A DNA stretch of 64,000 bases from the NCBI RefSeq assembly GCF_023015765.1, contig NZ_JALKAL010000001.1:357478-421477 (forward strand), given 5' to 3'. A program made the position numbers and the translations under genes. Positions 27,120 to 36,387 of the stretch are shown piece after piece (positions within the stretch are counted from its first letter, which is position 1; every line of letters starts with the position of its first letter). A model generated the notes under the pieces. The model made no database searches, had not been told where the DNA came from, and worked only from the letters and a program-made list of their open reading frames with translations. This DNA is from Ornithinimicrobium sp. F0845 (lineage in GTDB: Bacteria > Actinomycetota > Actinomycetes > Actinomycetales > Dermatophilaceae).

Positions 27120-29342
27120 TCAGTCGGCTGCGGCGACGCCGGAGATGCGGTGCAGCAGGAAGGTCCGCGGAGCGTCCTGGTCGGCGACGGTGCCACGGAC
27201 CCGGCCCTGCTCGACGACCGTCGGCCGCAGCAGCAGCCGCTGGATGCCGCCGACCTCGTCGGCATAGCCGATCCACACCGGGAGCCGCTCGGCCGCGGCC
27301 TCGCGGAGCATCGCCGACGTCACCACGGGGTCGGTCGGTGCGGGGAGCCCGTTGCCGCCGCGCGGCCGGTTGGACTCCCCGCTCACCATCGTGCTGACGA
27401 TGCGGGCCGCGGTCTCCTCGTCGACGGTGCTGACCCGGGTGGGTGGCGTCCGCCGGCGAGTGGCCCGGTGGTCCTGGAGCGAGACCAGGGTGAGTGCACC
27501 GTCCTCACCCTCGGGGACGGGACCGTACTGTCCCTCGCGCAGCACGTCGAGCACCGTACCGGCCGGGACCGGGCTGACCAGCACGGTCGGTGCGATGCGG
27601 CGCAGCTGGAGCAGGGCCAACGCACGGTCGGCGAGCACCCGGTCGAGCAGCGCGGGGTCGTCGGAGCGCACGTAGGAGCCGACCGACCCGACCCGGGCGA
27701 CGCCGTGCCGCCTGGCGACGTCGCGGACGAGGTACTCCAGCGGCTGGGGGACTCCCGTCCGGCTGATCGCGGAGACCTCGGACAGCACGCGGTCGGCGGA
27801 CCAGCCGAGGTCGAGCGCTCGCCGGATCCCTGCCTCGGTGATGCGGTGCACCGTGGCTCCACCGCGCGACTCCACCTCGCCCAGGAGCCGCATCACCGAC
27901 CTGGCCGGCCCGTCCAGCCGCCCGGGTGCCACGGCTGTCAGGTCGGCCTGGACCAGCACGTGCTCCACGGCCTCGGGGATGTGGCCCTCCATGGCCCGTG
28001 CCGCAGCGGCCAGGTCACCGGTGAGTATGCCGTGGGCTGCGGTCGCCAGGGCGCCTCGCCCGGTGACCCCGGCCCACTCGGCCTCGCGCAGCACTGTGGT
28101 CACCCCGGGGTCGGTGGAGCGGCTCAACCGGATCGGGTGGCACCAGCGGAGCAGGTCGGCGAGCCGGTCAGCCCCTGGCGCAGCCCCGGACGGCAGCGTG
28201 GCCAGGGCGGCGAGGGTGTCCTGACGGCGCTGCCTCCCGTGGGGCCACGAGGTCTGCAGGCTCAGCGCGTTGACCTTGGTGTTGCAGTCGGCCGAGCCCA
28301 CGAGGGACGCCCCGGCCGCCATGGTGCGCCAGGCCGAGGCCAGGACGGCCCAGCGCTCCCCGGCGGGCAGCTCGGCCCAGTCGTCGGACTCGCCCGTGGG
28401 CATCCAGGACGGCTCCGTGGACTCGTCCGCCGCGATGAGACCGGCGGCGTGCAGAACCTCGACGAGCCAGGCCGCCTCCTCGGTGGTTGCCTCCAGCAGC
28501 GTCGCCGTCCGGTTGAGGTCACGCACGGCGAGCCCGCCCGTGCGCAGCACCCGGGGAGGACGGCTGCCCCAGGCGTCGAGCAGCTCGGCGGTCTGCTCGA
28601 GCAGCTGCGCCGCGCGGCCGCCGGCCGTGGCGTCGACCACCGCGACGTCGAGCGTGGCGTCCTCCTGCGTGGGGGGTGTGAGCTCGGGGTGGCGGTGCAC
28701 GCGACCACCGCGCAGCACCAGGGCCACCTGTCGGGGGAGCAGCACGTGGCTCTCGTCGGTGCGCCGCAGCAGCCGGAGCCCGAGGAGTTGCTCGCCGGCC
28801 TGCCGCATCGCGGTGTCACCCGCTCCGCCGCTGGGCAGCACCCCGGTGGGCGGTCCCCAGGTCAGGGCGTCCAGGATCGCCCGGGCCCTGGCGCCCAGCG
28901 AGCCCAGCGCCTCGGTGAGCTCCTCGCCGGTGGGTGCGTCCTCGGTGTCGGGGCCGAGTCCGGCGGGGGAGCCGATGATCTCGTGGACGGTCCGCGCCGC
29001 GCGGTAGCCCTCCGGCCCGTGCCAGCACAGGGCCCGGGCACACAGCTCGTCGACGAGCTCGCCCACCCGCGGGGACCGCTTCGGCTCGCCGAGGGCGGTT
29101 GCGATGTCCCCGATCCGGGCCGGGCCGATCACGCACACGACCTCGAGGGTTTGCAGCTGGGCGAGGTCCAGCCCGTCGAGCGCGCGCTGCACGCTGGCCC
29201 TGGTCGTGGCACGGGCGGCGAGGGTCGTCAGGTCCGCGGGGGTCGGCCGTGCCAGGTCGGGTCGCTGCACGAGCAACGCGACCAGGTCGTCGGGGGAGCG
29301 TCCACGCAGGTCATCGGCGAGGCTCCGGGCACGGGTCGGCAC
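27120..29342 (-). CDS. Helicase-associated (XPB/Ssl2-like C_3 domain) protein
   Basis: A 740-residue protein of the actinobacterial helicase-associated family, with no Walker motifs. Helical winged repeats make up the N-terminal half. In mycobacteria the homologue lies next to the XPB gene and the two are thought to act together; here they are about 10 kb apart. TACCGT lies six bases before the GTG at 29342 (leaderless pattern). A DNA-repair role is inferred from that association. Confidence 0.85.
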   Translation of the reverse strand: MPTRARSLADDLRGRSPDDLVALLVQRPDLARPTPADLTTLAARATTRASVQRALDGLDLAQLQTLEVVCVIGPARIGDIATALGEPKRSPRVGELVDELCARALCWHGPEGYRAARTVHEIIGSPAGLGPDTEDAPTGEELTEALGSLGARARAILDALTWGPPTGVLPSGGAGDTAMRQAGEQLLGLRLLRRTDESHVLLPRQVALVLRGGRVHRHPELTPPTQEDATLDVAVVDATAGGRAAQLLEQTAELLDAWGSRPPRVLRTGGLAVRDLNRTATLLEATTEEAAWLVEVLHAAGLIAADESTEPSWMPTGESDDWAELPAGERWAVLASAWRTMAAGASLVGSADCNTKVNALSLQTSWPHGRQRRQDTLAALATLPSGAAPGADRLADLLRWCHPIRLSRSTDPGVTTVLREAEWAGVTGRGALATAAHGILTGDLAAAARAMEGHIPEAVEHVLVQADLTAVAPGRLDGPARSVMRLLGEVESRGGATVHRITEAGIRRALDLGWSADRVLSEVSAISRTGVPQPLEYLVRDVARRHGVARVGSVGSYVRSDDPALLDRVLADRALALLQLRRIAPTVLVSPVPAGTVLDVLREGQYGPVPEGEDGALTLVSLQDHRATRRRTPPTRVSTVDEETAARIVSTMVSGESNRPRGGNGLPAPTDPVVTSAMLREAAAERLPVWIGYADEVGGIQRLLLRPTVVEQGRVRGTVADQDAPRTFLLHRISGVAAAD

Positions 29343-29369
29343 CCGACTACGGTAACCGTGGGCCGCGCC

Positions 29370-30836
29370 TCAGAAGCGGGAGGAGCTGCCCGCCCCGCTG
29401 AAGCTGCCGCCGCTGCTGTAGCCGGAGGTGGACCCGGAGGACGTCGACCGCGAGGCCTGCACCGCCTGGGTGCCGGTGGAGTAGCCGCTGGTGAAGGAGT
29501 TGATGCTGATCCAGGTCCACGTGGGGTTGGCCGTGCTGAGAATGGTCGGCTCGTGGCCTGCCCGCTCGTCGCCCAAGGCGTCCTTCAGCGTCTCCTGCTC
29601 CGACTCGTCCTCGCTGTAGGCACGCGCCACGGCACCGGCGAGGGTGTCCAGGTGGCCGCTCAGCTCGTCGCGGGTGGTGCGCAGCCGGTCCAGTGCGTCG
29701 TCGGGTGTGACGGTGCGGTCCTCCAGACCACCGTAGAGCTGGTCCAGGTCGACCAGGGCCTGCGACGCGAACTCACGCAGTGGCTGTGCCTCATCCAGGC
29801 CCCGCACCTCCTCGTCCAGGGTCGAGGTCAGAAGCTCCTCCACGCCGTCCAGGTCCTCCCGCAGCGGCGCGACCTGGCGCTCCCAGGACTTGGGCCAGGT
29901 GTGGTCCAGGTTGAGCAGCGCGGCGGTGTCGGCGATGACGTCATCGAGGGTGTCCAGCGCCTCGCCAGCCTCTTGGTACTCCGTCAGCGTGCTCAGGCTC
30001 GCCTTGCTGTCGAAGCTGCTCTCCGGGATGCCCTTGGCCCTGTTGCCGAGCTCGGTCAGCTCGCGGAACGAGGCGGTGTAGTCCTCGTAGCGCCGCAGCA
30101 TCGCCCCGCCGTAGCGCGACTCCTCGGGGATCAGGTTGGCGTGCACCTGGGTCTCGTCGTAGTCGCGGACGACGTTCGCCATGGCGCGGTCGCCGGCGGC
30201 GCGGGCCGTGCGGCTGCGACCGGCCCGACGCGTCCCCACCAGGAGGTACGCCCCAGATCCGGCGACCGTGGCCAGGGACAGTCCGGCCGCGGCCACGGTC
30301 CCGGCCGTCGAGCGGATGACCGGTTGGTTCATCTCGTCCGCGGCCGCCCGGATGCCGGCGATCGACCCGTCGGTCCAGCGGCCGTTGCGGAAGTCGTCCT
30401 TGGTGGCCTCCTGGATGTCATCCTGCGCGCTCTGCGGGACCGCGCGGTTCTCGCCGAAGTAGGTGCCGACGAGGCGACCCTCGGGGTCCACGCCCAGGAT
30501 GAACAGGTCGTCGGCCCAGTGCTGCTCGTCGTCGCTGAGCCAGTCGGTCCGGGTCTCCCGGGCGAAGGCCAGGGTCGCGTCGTTGAGGGCGTAGTCGTCG
30601 GTCAGTGCCTCGGACCCGCCGCGGTGGGTGAACACCGCGACCGTCGTGGGCTCGTGGAACCGCAGATCCTCCACGGCGGCCTCCAGGTCGGGGGCATAGA
30701 GGATCTCGGCCGTGTCCTCGATCTGGAGCTCGGTCGCGACCTGGCCCGGTGCCGCGCCGAGGAAGAGCCACACGCTGGTCCCGACGACCCCGACGCTCGC
30801 GGCACCCCCGATCAGTGCTCGCTGACGGATCGACAT
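29370..30836 (-). CDS. DUF5129 (TPM-like) membrane protein
   Basis: A 488-residue protein with an N-terminal membrane segment (about residues 8-28), an extracytoplasmic TPM-like domain (about 40-165, including YALNDATLAFARE and FILGVDPEGRLVGTYFG), a second membrane segment (about 178-202) and a long, probably coiled-coil cytoplasmic part. The tail is serine/glycine-rich (SSGGSFSGAGSSSRF), as is common in TPM proteins. The ATG at 30836 has GAGGAG eight bases upstream and is preferred over a GTG three codons earlier. Function is unknown. The 155-base gap upstream of it shows nothing clear. Confidence 0.85.
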   Translation of the reverse strand: MSIRQRALIGGAASVGVVGTSVWLFLGAAPGQVATELQIEDTAEILYAPDLEAAVEDLRFHEPTTVAVFTHRGGSEALTDDYALNDATLAFARETRTDWLSDDEQHWADDLFILGVDPEGRLVGTYFGENRAVPQSAQDDIQEATKDDFRNGRWTDGSIAGIRAAADEMNQPVIRSTAGTVAAAGLSLATVAGSGAYLLVGTRRAGRSRTARAAGDRAMANVVRDYDETQVHANLIPEESRYGGAMLRRYEDYTASFRELTELGNRAKGIPESSFDSKASLSTLTEYQEAGEALDTLDDVIADTAALLNLDHTWPKSWERQVAPLREDLDGVEELLTSTLDEEVRGLDEAQPLREFASQALVDLDQLYGGLEDRTVTPDDALDRLRTTRDELSGHLDTLAGAVARAYSEDESEQETLKDALGDERAGHEPTILSTANPTWTWISINSFTSGYSTGTQAVQASRSTSSGSTSGYSSGGSFSGAGSSSRF

Positions 30837-30991
30837 ACTCACCACTCCTCACTGGCCCGACCCCATCGTGTGGCCGTCCTCCCCTGACTGTTCCGACGGA
30901 CAGCCTGCCAGAGTCCCTGCGGTTCTCCGTGTCCTCCCACGGTGCGCTCGGTCGTCTCCTGCGCCACCAGGCGGCGCGCTCGGCGGGCGGG

Positions 30992-32332
30992 TCAGAAGCC
31001 GATGGCGGCGACCGGCTCGACGTCCCCGCGCATCGCCCGGGACAGCTCCGCCGCGGCGCCGGGGCGCAGCTCGGTCACCGTGCCAACCACGGTCTGACCG
31101 GCGATCGGACGCGAGCCCAGGTAGGCCGCTCCCAGGGCGGTGACCGGCATCCGCAGATCCGGTGCGTCGTCGGTGGGCAGGCACCGACCGACACCGTCGG
31201 AACCGACCGTGAGGCGCCAGCGACGCTGGTTCCACGGGCACACCGGGTCCAGCACGTCGAGCACCACGTCCGCGGGCGCGGCATAGCCCCGGGCGGTCAG
31301 CGCCTTGTCGACGTCGACCAGCCGGACCCAGAGCGAGTCGCCGGCGCGCAGCGAGGTCGGACGTGGTCCGCCGGCCCACCACAGGATCGGGTCGTCGAGC
31401 CCCCGACCGTGGAGCGTGACCTTGCCGGTGAGGTCGAAGTCGACGACCCGGCGGGCCAGCGCCAGCAGAGCCGCCGGGTCGGTGGCACCGATCTCGCGCA
31501 CCGTCACCTCGCCGCCGGGCACGTTGTGCTCCCACTTGGAGGACCGGCGGACGAGGGCGTAGCCGCAGACGTCGTCGTCCCGGGTGGCGAAGAGCACCTG
31601 CAGGGGCTCCTTGCTGCCCCGCGCCACGGGGAAGTCGCGGAACCACACCCCGGCCATCTCCTCGGTGCGGGTCACGGCGCCGAGCGTGTGCTCCGCGGCC
31701 CGCAGGTGGGCCCGCTGGATCACTGCCATCGCCTCCGGGGTCCCGGCCGGGACCATGTGGGTCGAGACCTGCTCTGCGGCGGCATCGAGCGCCTCACCCG
31801 CGGCGAGCTCCGTGCCCCGACCCAGGGTCAGGGTCACGTCCAGCGACGCCGCGCCGTAGCCGAACCGCCCGTAGATGCCCGGCTCGGCCGCCTGCAGCCC
31901 GGCGACGGCCTCGCCGTGGTCGTGCGCCGTCGTGAGGTGCTCGGTCATCATCTGCCGCAGGATGCCCCGGCGACGCAGGTCGGGGTGGACCCCGACCCAG
32001 GTCAGCCCGTTCATGGGCAGGCTCACCAGCGACCCGAGCGGACCCGGGGCAGTGACCGCCATCGCCCAGGAGGCGTACATCCCGGCCAGCGGCTCCGCCC
32101 CCGGCGCCGCCCCCGGGCGAGGACCGGACGAGACCAACTCGGCCCCGCGCGTGCGCTCGAAGTCGAGCTCGGCCAGACTGTCCTCGGCACTCACGCCGGG
32201 CGCGACCTCGAACCAGACCAGGTGCTCCAGGGCCATGATCCGTTCGGCGTCCTCGGGTCCGAGAGCGACCGAGGTCGTGGCCGGAGCCCGGGGTGCGGAG
32301 GTCAGGGCAGAATCGGACGTCGTCACCGGCAC
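30992..32332 (-). CDS. Eis-like GNAT N-acetyltransferase
   Basis: A 446-residue protein with the Eis layout: an N-terminal GNAT domain (LTWVGVHPDLRRRGILRQMM as the acetyl-CoA loop), a second degenerate GNAT domain, and a C-terminal SCP2-like domain. Eis proteins form hexamers and acetylate amines, including aminoglycosides and lysines. Start is uncertain between GTG codons at 32332 and 32326; CACACT lies six bases before the second. It is divergent from the MFS gene. Confidence 0.88.
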   Translation of the reverse strand: MPVTTSDSALTSAPRAPATTSVALGPEDAERIMALEHLVWFEVAPGVSAEDSLAELDFERTRGAELVSSGPRPGAAPGAEPLAGMYASWAMAVTAPGPLGSLVSLPMNGLTWVGVHPDLRRRGILRQMMTEHLTTAHDHGEAVAGLQAAEPGIYGRFGYGAASLDVTLTLGRGTELAAGEALDAAAEQVSTHMVPAGTPEAMAVIQRAHLRAAEHTLGAVTRTEEMAGVWFRDFPVARGSKEPLQVLFATRDDDVCGYALVRRSSKWEHNVPGGEVTVREIGATDPAALLALARRVVDFDLTGKVTLHGRGLDDPILWWAGGPRPTSLRAGDSLWVRLVDVDKALTARGYAAPADVVLDVLDPVCPWNQRRWRLTVGSDGVGRCLPTDDAPDLRMPVTALGAAYLGSRPIAGQTVVGTVTELRPGAAAELSRAMRGDVEPVAAIGF

Positions 32333-32412
32333 AGTGTGGCGCTCGCGGGTGGCCGAGGGCCAACCATTATCGCAACGTTCACCGCACTGCGGGTGACGGA
32401 CAGGAGGTCGGA

Positions 32413-33699
32413 GTGGCTGCAGCCGGGTGGCTCCGCACGAGCCACGGCACACGTCTGGGGTCCCCTGCGGCCGTCGCGGTGGTCTTCGCCGCCTCCGGCT
32501 TCGTCATGGCCCAGACCCTGGCCCGGCTCCCGGCGCTGCGCGACAGCGTGGGCGCCTCCCAGGCCGAGCTCGGGCTCGCGCTCGTCGGTGGCGGGCTCGG
32601 GTCCCTGCTGGCGATGCCGCACACCGCCCGCCTGATCGATCGCTTCGGCAACCGCACGGTCACCACCGTGGCCCTCATCCTGGGCAGCCTCGGCTGGGGC
32701 AGCGTCGCCTTCGCCCCCAACGTCTGGGTCCTGGGCGGACTGCTCGTCCTGGCCGGCGCCCCGGTCGGTGTGTGGGACGTGTCGATGAACATCCAGGGCA
32801 GCCGGGTCGAGCAGCTCCGGTCACGGACGCTGATGCCCTATCTGCACGCCGCCTTCTCGGCCGGTGCCGTGCTGGGTGCCAGCCTGGGTGCGCTGGCCGC
32901 CTGGCAGGGCGTGGGCCTGGTGCAGGTGGCGGTCGGTGCGGTGGTCGGCCTGCTCGTCGGCGTGGTGGCGGCCCGTCGCTTCGTGCCCGCTGACGCGGCC
33001 GGGGACACAGAGGGGACGGTGCCGGACGGCGGCGGGCATGGCACCCCCGAGCCTGCCACTCCCGAGCCCGCCCATCCTGAGCCAGCCACCCCCGAGTATG
33101 TCGACACTCACCTCGGCAGCGCCGCCCCGGTCAGTGGTCCGGTCCCGCGCTCCATCACCCGCACGGAACTGCTCATCGGCCTGGTCTGTCTGGCCGCCGC
33201 GCTCGCCGAGGGCGCGGCCAACGACTGGCTGGCGCTGCTGCTGGTGGACGTCCACGAGGCTCCGGCCGGGTTCGGGGCACTGGCGTTCACCGCCTTCAAC
33301 GTCACCATGATGGTCGGTCGGCTCCTGGGCGGCCCGGCCACCACCCGGTGGGGGCGGGCCAACCTGGCCCGGGGCGGTGGGGTGCTCGCCGGAACGGGCA
33401 TCCTGCTGATCACCCTGGTGCCGTCCCTGGAGGTCGCCCTCGTCGCCGCCCTGCTCTGGGGCCTGGGCGTCTCGACCGTCTTCCCGGCAGCGATCTCGGC
33501 GGCTGGCGAGATCCCCGGCCGTGGCAACCGTGCCATCGGCGTCGTAAGCACGATCGCCTATGGCGCGTTCCTCTTCGGCGCCCCGACGATCGGGCTGCTG
33601 GCCGAGGTCTTCGGCCTGGAACGCGCCCTGTGGCTGGTGGTCGCCTTCCTGGCGCTCATGGTGGCGCTGGCCGGGGTGCTGCAGCCCCGCCGCAGCTAG
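32413..33699 (+). CDS. MFS permease
   Basis: A 428-residue major facilitator with twelve predicted membrane segments. The conserved loop 2-3 motif is seen as MPHTARLIDRFGNRT. The central cytoplasmic loop (about residues 197-240) is a proline/glutamate-rich repeat with four PEP or PEPA units. It resembles YbjJ/fucose-permease-type carriers; the substrate is unknown. AGGAGG (32402-32407) lies five bases before the GTG start, an unusually strong ribosome site. Confidence 0.88.
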   Translation: MAAAGWLRTSHGTRLGSPAAVAVVFAASGFVMAQTLARLPALRDSVGASQAELGLALVGGGLGSLLAMPHTARLIDRFGNRTVTTVALILGSLGWGSVAFAPNVWVLGGLLVLAGAPVGVWDVSMNIQGSRVEQLRSRTLMPYLHAAFSAGAVLGASLGALAAWQGVGLVQVAVGAVVGLLVGVVAARRFVPADAAGDTEGTVPDGGGHGTPEPATPEPAHPEPATPEYVDTHLGSAAPVSGPVPRSITRTELLIGLVCLAAALAEGAANDWLALLLVDVHEAPAGFGALAFTAFNVTMMVGRLLGGPATTRWGRANLARGGGVLAGTGILLITLVPSLEVALVAALLWGLGVSTVFPAAISAAGEIPGRGNRAIGVVSTIAYGAFLFGAPTIGLLAEVFGLERALWLVVAFLALMVALAGVLQPRRS

Positions 33700-33753
33700 A
33701 CCAGCCCGCCCCGGGACCTGGACGACGGGACGTGGCGGCGGCCAGGGTGCGCG

Positions 33754-34326
33754 TCAGGACAGGTCGATCCAGTAGCGGCGGGTGGACGCGCCGTCGTCGC
33801 GGGGCCGGGTGTCCTCGAGCACGCCGCCGCAGCGCTCGATCGTGGCGATGGACGCGGGGTTGTCGTCGTCGCAGGTGACCAGCGCGCGGTCAACGCCCAG
33901 GCCTCGGACAACCTGCAGTCCCTGCCGGAGCATCGCCGTCGCATAGCCGCGTCGCCGATAGTCCGGGCGCACCCCGTAGCCGATGTGACCGCCCTCCTCC
34001 AGCAGGGCAGGGGTCAACTCGTGGCGGATGTGGGCCCGCCCAACGATCTCCTCGCCCACCACGCCGAACAGCATCGTCGCGGGCACCCGGCCCGGCGCCA
34101 GATCGACCCCGGCCCGGTCCCGGGCCACCTTGTCCAGCCACTGCGCCCAGGTCCGGTCGCCCAGGAGCAGGAAGTCGAAGCCGTCGGCTGCCAGCTCGTC
34201 CTGGGCCTGCAGAGCCGCCTCCTCGTCCCCGGGCTCCGGGGCGCGCAGGGACAGCGGAGGCGGACAAATCCTCCCTTTTTCTGCGCGGGAGGCGGGCAAA
34301 TCCTCCCTATTTCTTGGTGGGGGCAT
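33754..34326 (-). CDS. GNAT-family N-acetyltransferase (start uncertain)
   Basis: A GNAT domain with acetyl-CoA motif GVRPDYRRRGYATAML and the conserved strand ALVTCDDDNPASI. Homologues usually start just before the LRAPEPGDEEAA segment, but no ATG or GTG exists there; a CTG at 34254 would give 166 residues. The nearest ATG in frame is 34326, seven bases after GGAG and overlapping the end of menF by 20 bases, giving 190 residues whose first 24 are encoded by a duplicated hairpin element. I give the ATG form. The acceptor is unknown. Confidence 0.72.
   Translation of the reverse strand: MPPPRNREDLPASRAEKGRICPPPLSLRAPEPGDEEAALQAQDELAADGFDFLLLGDRTWAQWLDKVARDRAGVDLAPGRVPATMLFGVVGEEIVGRAHIRHELTPALLEEGGHIGYGVRPDYRRRGYATAMLRQGLQVVRGLGVDRALVTCDDDNPASIATIERCGGVLEDTRPRDDGASTRRYWIDLS
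34256..34314. repeat. Tandem hairpin element with T-runs at the end of menF
   Basis: Two near-identical copies 32 bases apart. Copy 1: GGAGG (34256-34260), 9-base loop, CCTCC (34270-34274), then five T. Copy 2: GGGAGG (34287-34292), 9-base loop, CCTCCC (34302-34307), then TATTTCT. Both look like intrinsic terminators on the plus strand, although the flanking genes run on the minus strand. The menF stop codon lies in copy 2. Confidence 0.6.
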
Positions 34327-35641
34327 GCCCGGACTCCAGGCCGAGGGCGTGCCGCATCGCCGCCAGTTTGACCTCGGTCTCGGCCAGCTCGGCCTCCGGG
34401 TCGGAGGCGGCCACGATCCCGCCGCCGGCGAACAGTCGCATCGACCGGGCGTCGGGGGCCAGCTGACCGCAGCGCAGCGCGATGCCCCAGTCCCCGTCGC
34501 CGTCGGCGTCCACCCAGCCGACGGGCCCGGCATACCGCCCGCGGTCCATCCCCTCGAGCTCGGCGATGAGGCGGGCCGCGTCCTCCGAGGGTGTCCCGCA
34601 CACGGCGGCGGAGGGGTGGAGCGCGGCGGCCAGGTCCAGCGATGTGGCGTCGTCGGCGGCCTCACCGCTGAGGTCGGTCGCCAGGTGGTAGACGTCCGGC
34701 AGCTCCAGCACGAACGGCTGCTCGGGCACCTGCAGGCTCGCGCAGTGCGGCGTCAGCGCATCGGCGACCGACCGCACCGCGAAGGCGTGCTCCTCCAGCT
34801 CCTTGGCGTCGGAGACCAGGTGCAGCCGCGGGTCGGGGCGGTGCGACTCCTCCAGCTCGGGGTGCGTCTCGGTCACCGACGGGGCGGGCGAGCGATCCCG
34901 GCGCACCGTCCCCGCGAGGACCCGGGAGCGCACCCGGCCGTCCTGCAGGCGCACGAGCATCTCCGGGGTGGCGCCGATCAGCCCGTCGACGGCGAAGGTC
35001 CAGGTGGCGGCGTAGCGCGAGGCCAGCCGCCGCAGCAGGGCCACCGTGTCGATCGGCCGGTCCGCCTCCGCGACGACGTCGCGGGCGAGCACGACCTTGG
35101 CCACCTCCCCGGCCTCGATGCGGGCGACCGCTCCGGCGATCACCGCGGGCCAGTCCTCGGCGGCCACCGCACCGGACCGCAGCCGTATGCCGTCCGTCGC
35201 GTCCGCGGACACCGAGCTGTTCCCCGTGGGCGCAGGAGCAGCGTCGCCGTCCTCGATGCTGGTCACCCACGCCCGCCCCGCGTGCTGGCCGGCGATGACG
35301 CGCGGGACGATCAGTCCGCCGCCGTCCGGCGAGTCGGGAGAGAAGGCGAAGGAGCCGAACGCGAGCAGCCCGGTGCCGGGCAACCCGACCTCGTCGACCA
35401 CCTCGGCCCCGGCGACCACGTCCCGCCACCACGCGGCGGCGAGGGCGAAGCGGTCGGGACCACCCCGCATACTCACCGGGCTGGCGGCCGCCCGGCCCCA
35501 GCCCACCAGCCCGCTGCCCTCGCGCACCCAACTGACGACCGTCGCCGGATCCACCTCCGGCGGGACGAGGTCGAACAGGTCGGGCTGCGGGGGCGCCTCG
35601 AGGGTGCGCGCGCGCAGACGGGGAAGGACGGGGACGGTCAC
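34307..35641 (-). CDS. menF: Isochorismate synthase (MenF/EntC type)
   Basis: A 444-residue chorismate-binding enzyme. The catalytic region has EVAKVVLARD, GATPEMLVRL, SRVLAGTVRRD, a lysine-containing SDAKELEEH, HPSAAVCGTP and YAGPVGWVDADGDGDW. It converts chorismate to isochorismate for menaquinone; MenD uses the product. The GTG start has no ribosome site but has TAGGCT eight bases upstream (35650-35655), consistent with a leaderless message. It is divergent from menG with a 43-base gap. Confidence 0.93.
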   Translation of the reverse strand: MTVPVLPRLRARTLEAPPQPDLFDLVPPEVDPATVVSWVREGSGLVGWGRAAASPVSMRGGPDRFALAAAWWRDVVAGAEVVDEVGLPGTGLLAFGSFAFSPDSPDGGGLIVPRVIAGQHAGRAWVTSIEDGDAAPAPTGNSSVSADATDGIRLRSGAVAAEDWPAVIAGAVARIEAGEVAKVVLARDVVAEADRPIDTVALLRRLASRYAATWTFAVDGLIGATPEMLVRLQDGRVRSRVLAGTVRRDRSPAPSVTETHPELEESHRPDPRLHLVSDAKELEEHAFAVRSVADALTPHCASLQVPEQPFVLELPDVYHLATDLSGEAADDATSLDLAAALHPSAAVCGTPSEDAARLIAELEGMDRGRYAGPVGWVDADGDGDWGIALRCGQLAPDARSMRLFAGGGIVAASDPEAELAETEVKLAAMRHALGLESGHAPTKK

Positions 35642-35684
35642 GGCAGGTCAGCCTATGCCGTGACGGTCTGGGAAGATGAGCCGC

Positions 35685-36374
35685 ATGAGTCGCGCGAGCC
35701 TGGACAAGGCGCCATCCGAGGTCGCTGAGATGTTCGACGGGGTGGCCGGTCGCTACGACCTGACCAACGACGTCCTGTCCCTGGGGCAGGACCGTCTGTG
35801 GCGACGGGCCGTGGTCAAGGCGGTCGATGCCCGGCCGGGGGAGCGGATCCTGGACATCGCCGCCGGCACCGGCACCAGCAGCGAGCCGTTCGCCGACGCG
35901 GACATCGACGTCGTGCCGGCCGACTTCTCTCTCGGGATGCTGCGCCAGGGCAACCGGCGGCGCCCCGACCTGGCGTTCACGGCCGCAGACGCGCTGGCGC
36001 TGCCGTTCGCGGACGGGTCCTTCGACGTGGTGACCATGTCGTTCGGCCTGCGCAACGTGGCGGACACCGGCGCGGCCCTGGAGGAGTTCCACCGGGTCAC
36101 CAAGCCCGGGGGCCGCCTGGTGATCTGCGAGTTCAGCACCCCGACCTTCGGACCGTTCCGCACCGTCTACCAGGAGTACCTCATGCGGGCGCTGCCGGCC
36201 GTCGCGAAGCGGGTGAGCAGCAGCCCCGACTCCTACGTCTACCTCGCCGAGTCCATCCAGGCCTGGCCCGACCAGACCGGGCTGGCCCGGCAGATCCGGG
36301 CCGCCGGGTGGAGCGGGGTGCGCTGGCGCAACCTCTCCGGCGGGATCGTGGCCCTGCACCACGCGGTGCGCTAG
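35685..36374 (+). CDS. menG: Demethylmenaquinone methyltransferase (MenG/UbiE)
   Basis: A 229-residue SAM-dependent methyltransferase performing the last step of menaquinone synthesis. It shows [14 protein letters not shown], the SAM loop [38 protein letters not shown] and the signature GLRNVADT. The second ATG (35685) matches the family start (SRASLDKAP) and has GGGAAG nine bases upstream, or GAAGAT seven bases upstream if leaderless. Confidence 0.95.
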   Translation: MSRASLDKAPSEVAEMFDGVAGRYDLTNDVLSLGQDRLWRRAVVKAVDARPGERILDIAAGTGTSSEPFADADIDVVPADFSLGMLRQGNRRRPDLAFTAADALALPFADGSFDVVTMSFGLRNVADTGAALEEFHRVTKPGGRLVICEFSTPTFGPFRTVYQEYLMRALPAVAKRVSSSPDSYVYLAESIQAWPDQTGLARQIRAAGWSGVRWRNLSGGIVALHHAVR

Positions 36375-36387
36375 GCCCGTCGGCACG

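Noticed and set aside
27150-30887. A 1245-codon open frame on the plus strand
   Set aside because: Antisense to the helicase-associated and DUF5129 genes, with shadow-type composition and no recognisable domain.
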